Shown: piece after piece, positions 1 to 5,514 of the stretch
How the letters are laid out: every line of letters begins with the position of its first letter
Numbering within the stretch: position 1 is the stretch's first letter
Made by a program: the position numbers and the translations under genes
DNA from: an uncultured Alphaproteobacteria bacterium
Lineage (GTDB): Bacteria > Pseudomonadota > Alphaproteobacteria > UBA2136 > UBA6156
DNA: 10,564 nucleotides
Assembly (NCBI GenBank): GCA_937928525.1
Contig: CALFWJ010000169.1
Location: 1-10,564, forward strand
Direction of reading: 5' to 3'
The notes under the pieces: model-generated
Seen by the model: the letters and a program-made list of their open reading frames with translations, nothing else
Told to the model about the DNA's origin: nothing
The model's database searches: none

Positions 1-303
1 CAGCACCACAATATAGGTGTTACCGCTCTGACCCGTAAAGAAGACACGGGTAGCCATTTTTGGCAGCAACGAGCGCATACGGAAAGCGCGATTTTGATAG
101 CCTTCAACCACTAAAATATCAACGTAATCTTGGTTTTCTACCGTGATGTTACCCACAGGTTCAGGAAATTCAATGTGCGAAATATCATTTTCGGTCAAAC
201 CAATGGTCATGGTGTGGGTTGGGCCACGCCACACTAAAGTGTCGGCCAATGCTGCGGTTGTTGTCACCAGTAAGAGCGCCAGCGTGAATAAAATGTGCCG
301 CAT
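1..303 (-). CDS. TraK-like type IV secretion protein, N-terminal part (runs off left edge)
   Basis: This is the first 101 codons of an open frame that continues past the left edge. It starts at an ATG 7 bases after the stop of the TraE-like gene, so the two are almost certainly one operon. The N-terminus is a typical Sec signal peptide: Met-Arg-His, a hydrophobic stretch to about residue 18, then Ala-Leu-Ala with likely cleavage before Asp21. The exported part is rich in short beta strands, with a segment like FPEPVGNITVEN, then an Arg-rich 'RMRSLLPK' turn, then 'VFFTGQSGNTYIVVL'. That pattern fits the N-terminal domain of TraK, the periplasmic secretin-like component of F-type conjugation and secretion systems, which resembles VirB9. 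The order traE-traK is the one in F-like transfer operons. The assignment rests mainly on neighbour, signal peptide and strand pattern. A DotH/IcmK-like protein is the main alternative. Confidence 0.6.
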   Translation of the reverse strand, partial: MRHILFTLALLLVTTTAALADTLVWRGPTHTMTIGLTENDISHIEFPEPVGNITVENQDYVDILVVEGYQNRAFRMRSLLPKMATRVFFTGQSGNTYIVVL

Positions 304-310
304 GATTATC

Positions 311-931
311 TTATCTTCCTAATTGTTTGGTTTTAAAGGTGCTGAGCATAAAGCCAAATGGGTTGGTTTTGCTCACGGTTGTTTTACGCAATACAAGGGC
401 AATTTCTAGTGGTACGGTTTCAACCACGCTACCCGCTAAAATTTGTTGGAGGTTTCCGCGTAGGGTCACACGACGGATATCAATGCCGTTTTGGCGCGCA
501 CGTTCCACCTTGGTCGAGCGTTGATCAGGGATAAACAGCGCACTGCGGCGGTCTTGACCTACATCGCGAATAAGTTTTTCGAAGTAGTCTTTAGAGAAAG
601 CCAGCATTTCAGACGAGAAGAACTGCTTCACTTCGGCGTACTGGTCTTCTAACGTTTCGTAGGTGTAAGTATTTAAGCTTTGGGTAACAAGGTTCACAAA
701 AGCATCGATGAGCAAATCGTCTTGCGTAGGCGAATAAACACCCGTTTGGCTACCCGGCACAACATAAACCGAAAGCGTAGAGTTAATACGCCGAATTTCT
801 TGCGTGAGGGCGCTATTTTCTTTCACAATCATAACAAGGCCAAGTACGGCAACAACAAGCAACACCAACAAAAAACCGGCTAAGCGGTGGGCTTGGTTGA
901 GCATACTTCCGGCGCGGGCAATAAAATCCAT
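311..931 (-). CDS. traE: TraE-like type IV secretion inner-membrane protein
   Basis: A 206-residue protein with the layout of TraE, the inner-membrane core component of F-type type IV secretion that resembles VirB8. It has a short cytoplasmic N-terminus, one transmembrane helix at about residues 17-36, a short charged helix at about 37-52, and a periplasmic domain to the end. The periplasmic part has the mixed helix-strand pattern of the family, a strand-rich second half near 'TLRGNLQQIL', and 'NPFGF' close to the C-terminus. Its length is close to F TraE (about 190). The ATG lacks a good Shine-Dalgarno. The TraK-like gene follows after 7 bases. In F-like operons traL and a pilin gene normally precede traE; here only about 150 bases of apparent intergenic DNA separate its start from a divergent small gene. 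DotI/IcmL has the same size and topology and is the main alternative. Confidence 0.65.
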   Translation of the reverse strand: MDFIARAGSMLNQAHRLAGFLLVLLVVAVLGLVMIVKENSALTQEIRRINSTLSVYVVPGSQTGVYSPTQDDLLIDAFVNLVTQSLNTYTYETLEDQYAEVKQFFSSEMLAFSKDYFEKLIRDVGQDRRSALFIPDQRSTKVERARQNGIDIRRVTLRGNLQQILAGSVVETVPLEIALVLRKTTVSKTNPFGFMLSTFKTKQLGR

Positions 932-1013
932 GTTTAAAGCTTACAATAAAGATTTAGGCGCGCAAAGGGCGATGCTTGGTTGAGTGGCATATCTATGTGC
1001 TGTTGTGGCATTT

Positions 1014-1041
1014 TTGCTTGTTTTATTGAATACTTTATGCT
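1014..1041 (+). promoter_or_regulatory. putative promoter of the 105-residue gene
   Basis: TTGCTT (1014-1019) and TATGCT (1036-1041) are separated by 16 bases in an AT-rich stretch upstream of the small gene starting at 1082. Alternative pairings, such as TTGAAT at 1026 with TATCTT at 1051, are possible but have a 19-base spacer. The call is based on resemblance to sigma-70 hexamers only. Confidence 0.35.
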
Positions 1042-1081
1042 TAATTGAGCTATCTTTTATTTCACGTTTTAGGAGGGCACC

Positions 1082-1399
1082 ATGCCAACCTCACAAAAAA
1101 ACTCTGAATCTATTCTCCCCCAATCAATAGCACATTTATTGCAGCACAAAGCTTATAAGCTGCAATGGAAATGGCGGCCAAATACCGGTACACCATGGCC
1201 AAATCACTGGTCATCGACCGTTGCTATTCCTGACAAACACAACGCTGAACAAGCATTGCGCCTTAAACAAAAGTTTGCAGGCAATGGTGAATATATGTAC
1301 CAAATTGTTGAATGTATTTGGGAAGAAGCATATGCCCATATGCCTTTTTTAGAGCATCCAGACAAAATTAAACTAAGAAAAAGCGCCCCTTCATATTAG
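1082..1399 (+). CDS. hypothetical protein, 105 residues, Trp-rich
   Basis: I do not recognise this protein. It is supported as a real gene by a near-perfect Shine-Dalgarno (AGGAGG at 1071-1076, 5 bases before ATG) and by a rho-independent terminator whose stem begins in its last codons. The product is probably cytoplasmic, with no signal peptide or membrane segment. A polar N-terminus (1-25) leads to a Trp-rich strand-like segment at 26-50 (Trp29, 31, 39, 43). A helix at about 52-66 and a strand-like segment around 70-82 follow, and the tail is basic (94-105). The pattern suggests a small alpha/beta domain, which is inference. It is transcribed away from the TraE-like gene and looks monocistronic. 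Whether it belongs with the secretion operon cannot be told from the sequence. Confidence 0.72.
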   Translation: MPTSQKNSESILPQSIAHLLQHKAYKLQWKWRPNTGTPWPNHWSSTVAIPDKHNAEQALRLKQKFAGNGEYMYQIVECIWEEAYAHMPFLEHPDKIKLRKSAPSY

Positions 1400-1410
1400 G
1401 GGCGCTTTTT
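1378..1410 (+). terminator. rho-independent terminator overlapping a stop codon
   Basis: The stem AAGCGCCCCT / AGGGGCGCTT encloses a 7-base loop (1391-1397) and is followed by a run of T. The stop codon TAG (1397-1399) lies at the loop/stem boundary, so the left arm encodes the last residues of the 105-residue protein. An A-run precedes the stem, so the hairpin could also work in the other direction. Confidence 0.88.
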
Positions 1411-1441
1411 TAATACTCAACGTAACTGGGGGTGTTTTTGT

Positions 1442-1470
1442 TTGCAATTTTATTTTGTATGCGTTAATAC
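1442..1470 (+). promoter_or_regulatory. putative sigma-70-type promoter of the 84-residue gene
   Basis: TTGCAA (1442-1447) and TAATAC (1465-1470) are separated by exactly 17 bases of AT-rich DNA. They lie just after the terminator of the preceding gene and about 50 bases before the next start codon. This gives the 84-residue gene its own transcription start. Confidence 0.5.
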
Positions 1471-1522
1471 TGAGGCATAGCATTTTGCTGTCATCTAAAT
1501 TTACTTTTTAAGGAGAATAAAT

Positions 1523-1777
1523 ATGAGCGAGTCTTTGCAGTCATCTGTTTTATCTTTGGCGCGTGATGCACGAAAAACTCTTGATAAGGTGCGTACAGGA
1601 TATATAAATGATAGCCATAAAAAAGCAGATATCTATTATAAAAAGGGACAACTTGATATAATTATTGAAACTTTAAAGACCGTTATGATCACTGATGAGC
1701 AGCTTTTACAGTCTTGGCGACGAAATATCTCTCTCATGAGAAGTAATCTACAGCCAGAGGAAGATTTAGTTTGGTAA
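1523..1777 (+). CDS. hypothetical helical protein, 84 residues
   Basis: I do not recognise this protein. The gene is credible because a strong Shine-Dalgarno (AGGAG at 1511-1515, 7 bases before ATG), a promoter-like pair upstream and a hairpin terminator 12 bases after the stop frame it exactly. The product is charged and probably soluble, and looks helical almost throughout. Helix-like stretches lie at about 3-24, 30-55 (Lys- and Tyr-rich, then Ile-rich) and 57-75, and the tail is acidic (78-84). No DNA-binding or enzymatic motif is evident. The reading frame is visibly more AT-rich than aconitase or galU next to it, which could reflect recent acquisition or weak expression. It is monocistronic and convergent with aconitase. 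A link with the preceding small gene is only positional. Confidence 0.68.
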   Translation: MSESLQSSVLSLARDARKTLDKVRTGYINDSHKKADIYYKKGQLDIIIETLKTVMITDEQLLQSWRRNISLMRSNLQPEEDLVW

Positions 1778-1789
1778 TAATTTGATAAC

Positions 1790-1817
1790 AAAAAGGGAGC
1801 AATCACGCTCCCTTTTT
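1790..1817. terminator. bidirectional rho-independent terminator
   Basis: The stem AAAAAGGGAGC / GCTCCCTTTTT has a 6-base loop (1801-1806). An A-run on one side and a T-run on the other make it work on both strands. It lies between the convergent 84-residue gene and aconitase and can end both transcripts. Confidence 0.9.
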
Positions 1818-1828
1818 TAGTATAGGCT

Positions 1829-4114
1829 CTACCCCTTCATAGCATTCAGCGCGCTACCTGCCTTAAACCACTCAAGCTGGTCAGCGTTATAGGTATGCGC
1901 CAGTTCAATCTCGGCGGTGCTGCCGTCGCCGTGGTGGAGGGTGGCTTTAACATTCTGCCCCGGTGTGAGGTTAGCCAGGTTATGGATGCTCACTTTATCC
2001 GCCGCTTCTACCAAGTCGTAGTCGGCAGGATTGACAAACGTGAGCGGCAATACACCCTGCTTTTTCAAGTTAGTTTGGTGAATCCGCGCAAAGCTACGCA
2101 CAATAACAACCTTAGCGCCAAGTAAACGGGGGCACATCGCGGCGTGCTCACGGCTAGAACCTTCGCCGTAGTTTTCATCCGCCACGACCGCCCAGCCAAG
2201 GCCAGCGGCTTTATAAGCACGGGCGACGTCGCTGGTGTTGCCCTCACTGCCGTCAAGCTGATTCACCACTTTACCCACTGCACCGGTAAAGGCATTCACA
2301 GCGCCGCTAAACATATTGTCCGAGATATTATCGAGGTGACCCCGGAAGCGTAGCCAAGGGCCAGCGGGAGAAATATGGTCGGTTGTGCATTTGCCTTTGG
2401 CTTTCAGCAGCAAGGGCAGCTCGATGTAATCTTTTCCGTCCCAAGCCGCAAATGGCTCAAGAATTTGCAAGCGCTCACTGTCTGGCTTCACCACAACTTC
2501 GGTGCTTTTACCCTCAGGGGTTGGGCCTGCGTAGCCGTGCTCGTCTTTTTCAAAGCCGTTGTCTGGCACTTCATCAACATCCGCGGGAACGTAATCATTC
2601 AAGATGAACGTGCTACCGTCCGCCGCTGTAATGGGCGTGGTGAATGGGTCAAGGTCAAGTTGGCCAAAAATAGCGTACGCCAGCACCGTTTCGGGCGAGG
2701 CAATGAAGCTACATGTTGCGGCGTTACCGTCGTTCCGCTTCGGGAAGTTCCGGTTATAAGACGAAATAATGCTGTTCACTTCGCCCTCTTTAATATCGTC
2801 GCGCTGCCATTGGCCAATACAAGGGCCGCAAGCATTAGCCAGCACAATAGCGCCAAGGCCTTGAAGTTTTTGCATAATGCCGTCGCGCTCAATGGTGGCG
2901 CGTACCTGCTCTGAGCCGGGGGTGACCATAAGCTTGGTTTTCAGCTTCACGCCTTTTTCGGCCAGCACGTCTGCCATAGCGGCAATGCGCCCCATATCTT
3001 CGTAGCTCGAGTTGGTACAGCTCCCAATCAAACCAAAAGTAAGGTTAGAAGGCGCTGGTTTACCGTTGTTAATCGCAACCACTTTCTCGCTGGTGAGGTG
3101 GGTTGTCATCTCGCTGGCTTTGGCGTGCAAGTCGGGGCTGTGCGGGCCAACCAGCGCGGGCTCTAGGTCTGACAGGTTAATTTCAATCACCATGTCGTAG
3201 TGGGCTTCGCTGCCCGCATCAGCAATGGTGAGGTCTTTGTTTTCTTTTAAAATTGGTACAAGGTGCGCACGGTCGGTGACTTCCATGTAGGTATCCACCC
3301 GTTCATCATACGGGAAGACCGACGTGGTCGCGCCAAGCTCGGCGCCCATGTTACAAATGGTCGCGCGGCCCGTGGCCGAGATGTTGTTCACGCCTTCGCC
3401 AAAGTACTCAATCACGCGGTTGGTTCCGCCTTTAACGGTGAGTTTATCGAGGAGTTTTAAGATAATATCTTTTGGTGCGGCCCAGCCGTTGAGCTCGCCC
3501 AGCAGTTTTACACCTACAATTTCAGGGTGCAGAACTTCCCATGGCATGCCCACCATCACGTCTACGGCGTCAGCGCCGCCAACGCCAGAGGCAAATGCCC
3601 CCACACCACCAGCGTTTGGCGTGTGGCTATCGGTGCCCAGCATCATCAGGCCGGGGAAAGCATATTGCTCAATCACCACTTGGTGAATAATCCCGCTACC
3701 GGGTTTCCAGAAACCAAAGCCATATTTTTGCCCAGCAGAAGCGAGGAAGTTATAAACTTCGCTGTTTTCATCGTTCGCGACGGCAAGGTCTTTGTCAGCC
3801 CCCACATAACCACGAATAAGGTGGTCACAGTGAATAGTTACGGGCACAGCTGCTTCCGCTTTGCGCGCTTGCATAAACTGTAAAATCGCCATTTGCGCGG
3901 TGGCATCTTGCAGCGCAACGCGGTCGGGGCGGGTGTCTAGGTACGCTGTGCCGCGGGTGAGGTCAGCATTTTTGGCATCATCAAGATGCCCGTAAAGAAT
4001 TTTCTCGGTCAGAGTAAGCGGGCGGTTTAACCGCTCTTTAATAACGGCAAGATTGGCGCGCATTTTGGCGTAAACGCCTTGAACAAATTCTGGGGTGCTT
4101 TCAATAGTCGGCAT
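1829..4114 (-). CDS. acn: aconitate hydratase, mitochondrial type
   Basis: Aconitase isomerises citrate and isocitrate in the TCA cycle through a [4Fe-4S] cluster. At 761 residues this is a complete protein of the mitochondrial class (pig enzyme about 754), rather than the roughly 890-residue AcnA/IRP class or AcnB. Cluster ligands are visible as Cys366 in 'IGSCTNSSYEDM' and Cys429 and Cys432 in 'NACGPCIGQW'. Active-site segments include 'DSHTPN' (162-167), 'YNRNFPKRNDG' (453-463) and 'GEGSSREHAA' (650-659). Domains 1-3 (about 30-500) are followed by a linker and the C-terminal swivelling domain (about 560-755). The ATG has a Shine-Dalgarno AAGGA 8 bases upstream. A perfect TATAAT lies 28-33 bases upstream of the start codon, and a bidirectional terminator follows the stop. 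The gene is therefore monocistronic. No iron-responsive operator was recognised. Confidence 0.97.
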   Translation of the reverse strand: MPTIESTPEFVQGVYAKMRANLAVIKERLNRPLTLTEKILYGHLDDAKNADLTRGTAYLDTRPDRVALQDATAQMAILQFMQARKAEAAVPVTIHCDHLIRGYVGADKDLAVANDENSEVYNFLASAGQKYGFGFWKPGSGIIHQVVIEQYAFPGLMMLGTDSHTPNAGGVGAFASGVGGADAVDVMVGMPWEVLHPEIVGVKLLGELNGWAAPKDIILKLLDKLTVKGGTNRVIEYFGEGVNNISATGRATICNMGAELGATTSVFPYDERVDTYMEVTDRAHLVPILKENKDLTIADAGSEAHYDMVIEINLSDLEPALVGPHSPDLHAKASEMTTHLTSEKVVAINNGKPAPSNLTFGLIGSCTNSSYEDMGRIAAMADVLAEKGVKLKTKLMVTPGSEQVRATIERDGIMQKLQGLGAIVLANACGPCIGQWQRDDIKEGEVNSIISSYNRNFPKRNDGNAATCSFIASPETVLAYAIFGQLDLDPFTTPITAADGSTFILNDYVPADVDEVPDNGFEKDEHGYAGPTPEGKSTEVVVKPDSERLQILEPFAAWDGKDYIELPLLLKAKGKCTTDHISPAGPWLRFRGHLDNISDNMFSGAVNAFTGAVGKVVNQLDGSEGNTSDVARAYKAAGLGWAVVADENYGEGSSREHAAMCPRLLGAKVVIVRSFARIHQTNLKKQGVLPLTFVNPADYDLVEAADKVSIHNLANLTPGQNVKATLHHGDGSTAEIELAHTYNADQLEWFKAGSALNAMKG

Positions 4115-4141
4115 GTTTTAAATCCTTATTTTTATCAGGGT

Positions 4142-4170
4142 ATTATAGAGCAAGTCACAAGCGCAGGAAA
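4142..4170 (-). promoter_or_regulatory. putative promoter of aconitase
   Basis: On the minus strand a perfect -10 hexamer TATAAT (4142-4147) lies 27 bases before the aconitase ATG. The matching -35 position (4165-4170, TTTCCT, 17-base spacer) is a poor match, which leaves room for an activator. It shares a 171-base gap with the divergent promoter of the small membrane-protein gene. Confidence 0.5.
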
Positions 4171-4220
4171 GGCCATAGCTGACATAAGGCTTTTTTACGT
4201 GAAGGCCTGTGGATTTTAAG

Positions 4221-4249
4221 TTGCGTTTTAGAATTTCATGTAGTATACA
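4221..4249 (+). promoter_or_regulatory. putative promoter of the small membrane protein gene
   Basis: TTGCGT (4221-4226) and TATACA (4244-4249) are separated by 17 bases. The pair is upstream of the strong Shine-Dalgarno of the 73-residue gene and is divergent from the aconitase promoter. It is called by resemblance to sigma-70 elements only. Confidence 0.5.
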
Positions 4250-4285
4250 TAGCATTATACGACGAAACATCAGGAGAAATGAACT

Positions 4286-4507
4286 ATGCTTTACTCTGCC
4301 GAATTTTGGCTCCCTACCTTTATAGCAACTATTCTTTTTATTATTATTTATGCCCTAACAGCTTCTCATAGAGACCGTGGCTATCGCAGTATAAGTGAAT
4401 GGGAAATTTTTGGCATACGCTTAGGTAGCCTTACATTTTTCTTTCTACTTTGGGCAATATCTTACTCAGTTATTATGTTTGTAAATCCTGCTTTAATGCA
4501 GAGTTAA
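4286..4507 (+). CDS. hypothetical small membrane protein, 73 residues, two transmembrane helices
   Basis: I do not recognise the family. The protein has two clear hydrophobic helices, at about residues 8-25 and 47-67. They are joined by a polar loop that starts with a basic, tyrosine-containing stretch (HRDRGYRS) and continues 'ISEWEIFGIRL'. A helical hairpin with the loop, and its positive charges, in the cytoplasm is the natural topology, with both ends facing the periplasm. The ATG at 4286 is preceded by AGGAG at 4272-4276, 9 bases away. An out-of-frame ATG at 4279 is too close to that site to be the start. The gene is monocistronic, with a promoter-like pair upstream and a terminator at its stop. 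It is divergent from aconitase and convergent with ctaC. A role as a small respiratory subunit or assembly factor is tempting from location, but nothing in the sequence shows it. Confidence 0.72.
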   Translation: MLYSAEFWLPTFIATILFIIIYALTASHRDRGYRSISEWEIFGIRLGSLTFFFLLWAISYSVIMFVNPALMQS

Positions 4508-4535
4508 AAAAAATCCCCGCATGCGGGGATTTTTT
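4508..4535. terminator. bidirectional rho-independent terminator
   Basis: The arms ATCCCCG / CGGGGAT enclose CATG; the core CCCCGCATGCGGGG is a perfect palindrome. An A-run precedes it and a T-run follows. It sits directly after the stop of the small membrane protein gene and 15 bases past the ctaC stop, so it can end both converging transcripts. Confidence 0.92.
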
Positions 4536-4549
4536 ACGTAGGCGAAACT

Positions 4550-5440
4550 CTACCCTGCCGTAGCAACACCCTCAGCCGCGCTCACTGACGGCGCAGAAAT
4601 ACTTTCCGCCTCGCCATTCACCATTTGCATAATTTTAAGCGGTGCCAGCGGGCCAAGGCCAGCATCTACCCGTTGCGTATTAATGTAATCTACAAACGCT
4701 TCTTTGCTGACCACTTTAACCGTAAAGAACATCTCGCCGTGGGCACTACCACACAGCTCGGCGCACTGGCCAATATACTCACCCTCTTTATCGGGGTTGA
4801 ACCATGCGTAGTTAATGCGGCCGGGCATGGCATCAATTTTAACGCCCATGTCTGGTGCGTAAAACGCGTGAATTACATCGCTCGCAGTGACGTGCAATTT
4901 AATGTTTGTGCCCACAGGTACAACCATTTCTTTAACAAGGCGTTCTACCCCCGCAGACGAAAGCTGCTCATGCGCCACTGTTGGCTCGGCTGCTGCAACA
5001 TTGGTGGCGCCGTCAGCAAAGTCAGGATAGTAAAAGTCCCACCCGAACTGGTACGCAACCACCTCAACCGTTATCCCTTTTTCAGGCACTGTGCGCACAT
5101 ACACCATAGTCTCGAATGATTTCCACGCGATAAACACACAGATAATAGCGGGAATAACCGTCCAAATAACTTCCACCAGTGTGTTATGGCTAAAGGTTGC
5201 TGGCGTTGGGTTTACACTAGCCCGATAGCGCAGCATAATCCACACCATACCGCCCACCACAATGGCAAAAATAACCGTGATAATCCAAAAAATAATGTTG
5301 TACAGAATGGTCGTTTCTTCCGCTACGCTACTTAATGGCGTAGGGAATCCACCCCAGTGAGCCGTCTCGGTTTGCGCCCAAGTAAGGGCTGGCAGTACGG
5401 TTGCAAGCAGGGTGAGAAACAAATTCTGTAAAATGCGCAT
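4550..5440 (-). CDS. ctaC: cytochrome c oxidase subunit II
   Basis: Subunit II of a haem-copper cytochrome c oxidase carries the CuA centre that receives electrons and passes them to subunit I. Numbered from the ATG at 5440 (296 residues), there is a signal peptide (1-22, probable cut after Trp-Ala), then transmembrane helices at about 46-70 and 86-107. A periplasmic cupredoxin domain follows. All CuA ligands are present: His191, then Cys226, Glu228, Cys230, His234 and Met237 in 'GQCAELCGSAHGEM'. No CXXCH haem motif exists, so it is not a caa3-type fusion. The electron-entry segment reads 'QFGWDFYYPD' (131-140) and lacks the first Trp of the usual QWYWSYEY. An Ala/Ser-rich tail (about 275-296) extends beyond the core. 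A TTG directly before the ATG is a possible alternative start. No strong Shine-Dalgarno is seen. No subunit I or III gene is adjacent. Confidence 0.96.
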   Translation of the reverse strand: MRILQNLFLTLLATVLPALTWAQTETAHWGGFPTPLSSVAEETTILYNIIFWIITVIFAIVVGGMVWIMLRYRASVNPTPATFSHNTLVEVIWTVIPAIICVFIAWKSFETMVYVRTVPEKGITVEVVAYQFGWDFYYPDFADGATNVAAAEPTVAHEQLSSAGVERLVKEMVVPVGTNIKLHVTASDVIHAFYAPDMGVKIDAMPGRINYAWFNPDKEGEYIGQCAELCGSAHGEMFFTVKVVSKEAFVDYINTQRVDAGLGPLAPLKIMQMVNGEAESISAPSVSAAEGVATAG

Positions 5441-5478
5441 CAAGAAAATCTTTTTTAAGTCTTTATTATTTACGGGCG

Positions 5479-5507
5479 ATTATAGGGGAAGATGCGCTCG
5501 GCCTCAA
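5479..5507 (-). promoter_or_regulatory. sigma-70-type promoter of ctaC
   Basis: On the minus strand TTGAGG (5502-5507) and a perfect TATAAT (5479-5484) are separated by 17 bases. The -35 begins only 7 bases after the stop codon of the epimerase gene, and no terminator lies between. ctaC can therefore be transcribed alone, while some read-through from the glycan operon is possible. Confidence 0.62.
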
Positions 5508-5514
5508 GCCGTAA

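Noticed and set aside
932..1081. A traL or pilin gene before traE
   Set aside because: No minus-strand open frame with a start and hydrophobic segment fits in this gap.
2375..2914. 179-codon open frame on the plus strand
   Set aside because: It lies wholly antisense to aconitase, whose conserved motifs cover the same bases; no Shine-Dalgarno and an unnatural composition.
4165..4208. Inverted AGGCC / GGCCT and repeated AAGGC in the acn upstream region as an operator
   Set aside because: The arms are only about 5 bases and far apart; they do not match a known iron or redox operator.
4279..4281. ATG as an alternative start near the small membrane protein
   Set aside because: It is in another frame, only 2 bases from the Shine-Dalgarno, and gives no membrane protein.
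4625..5119. 164-codon open frame on the plus strand
   Set aside because: It is antisense to the CuA domain of ctaC, which is certain.
5498..5512. CGGC / GCCG hairpin after the epimerase stop as an operon terminator
   Set aside because: The stem is only 4 bases, no T-run follows, and the sequence is better explained as part of the ctaC -35 region.
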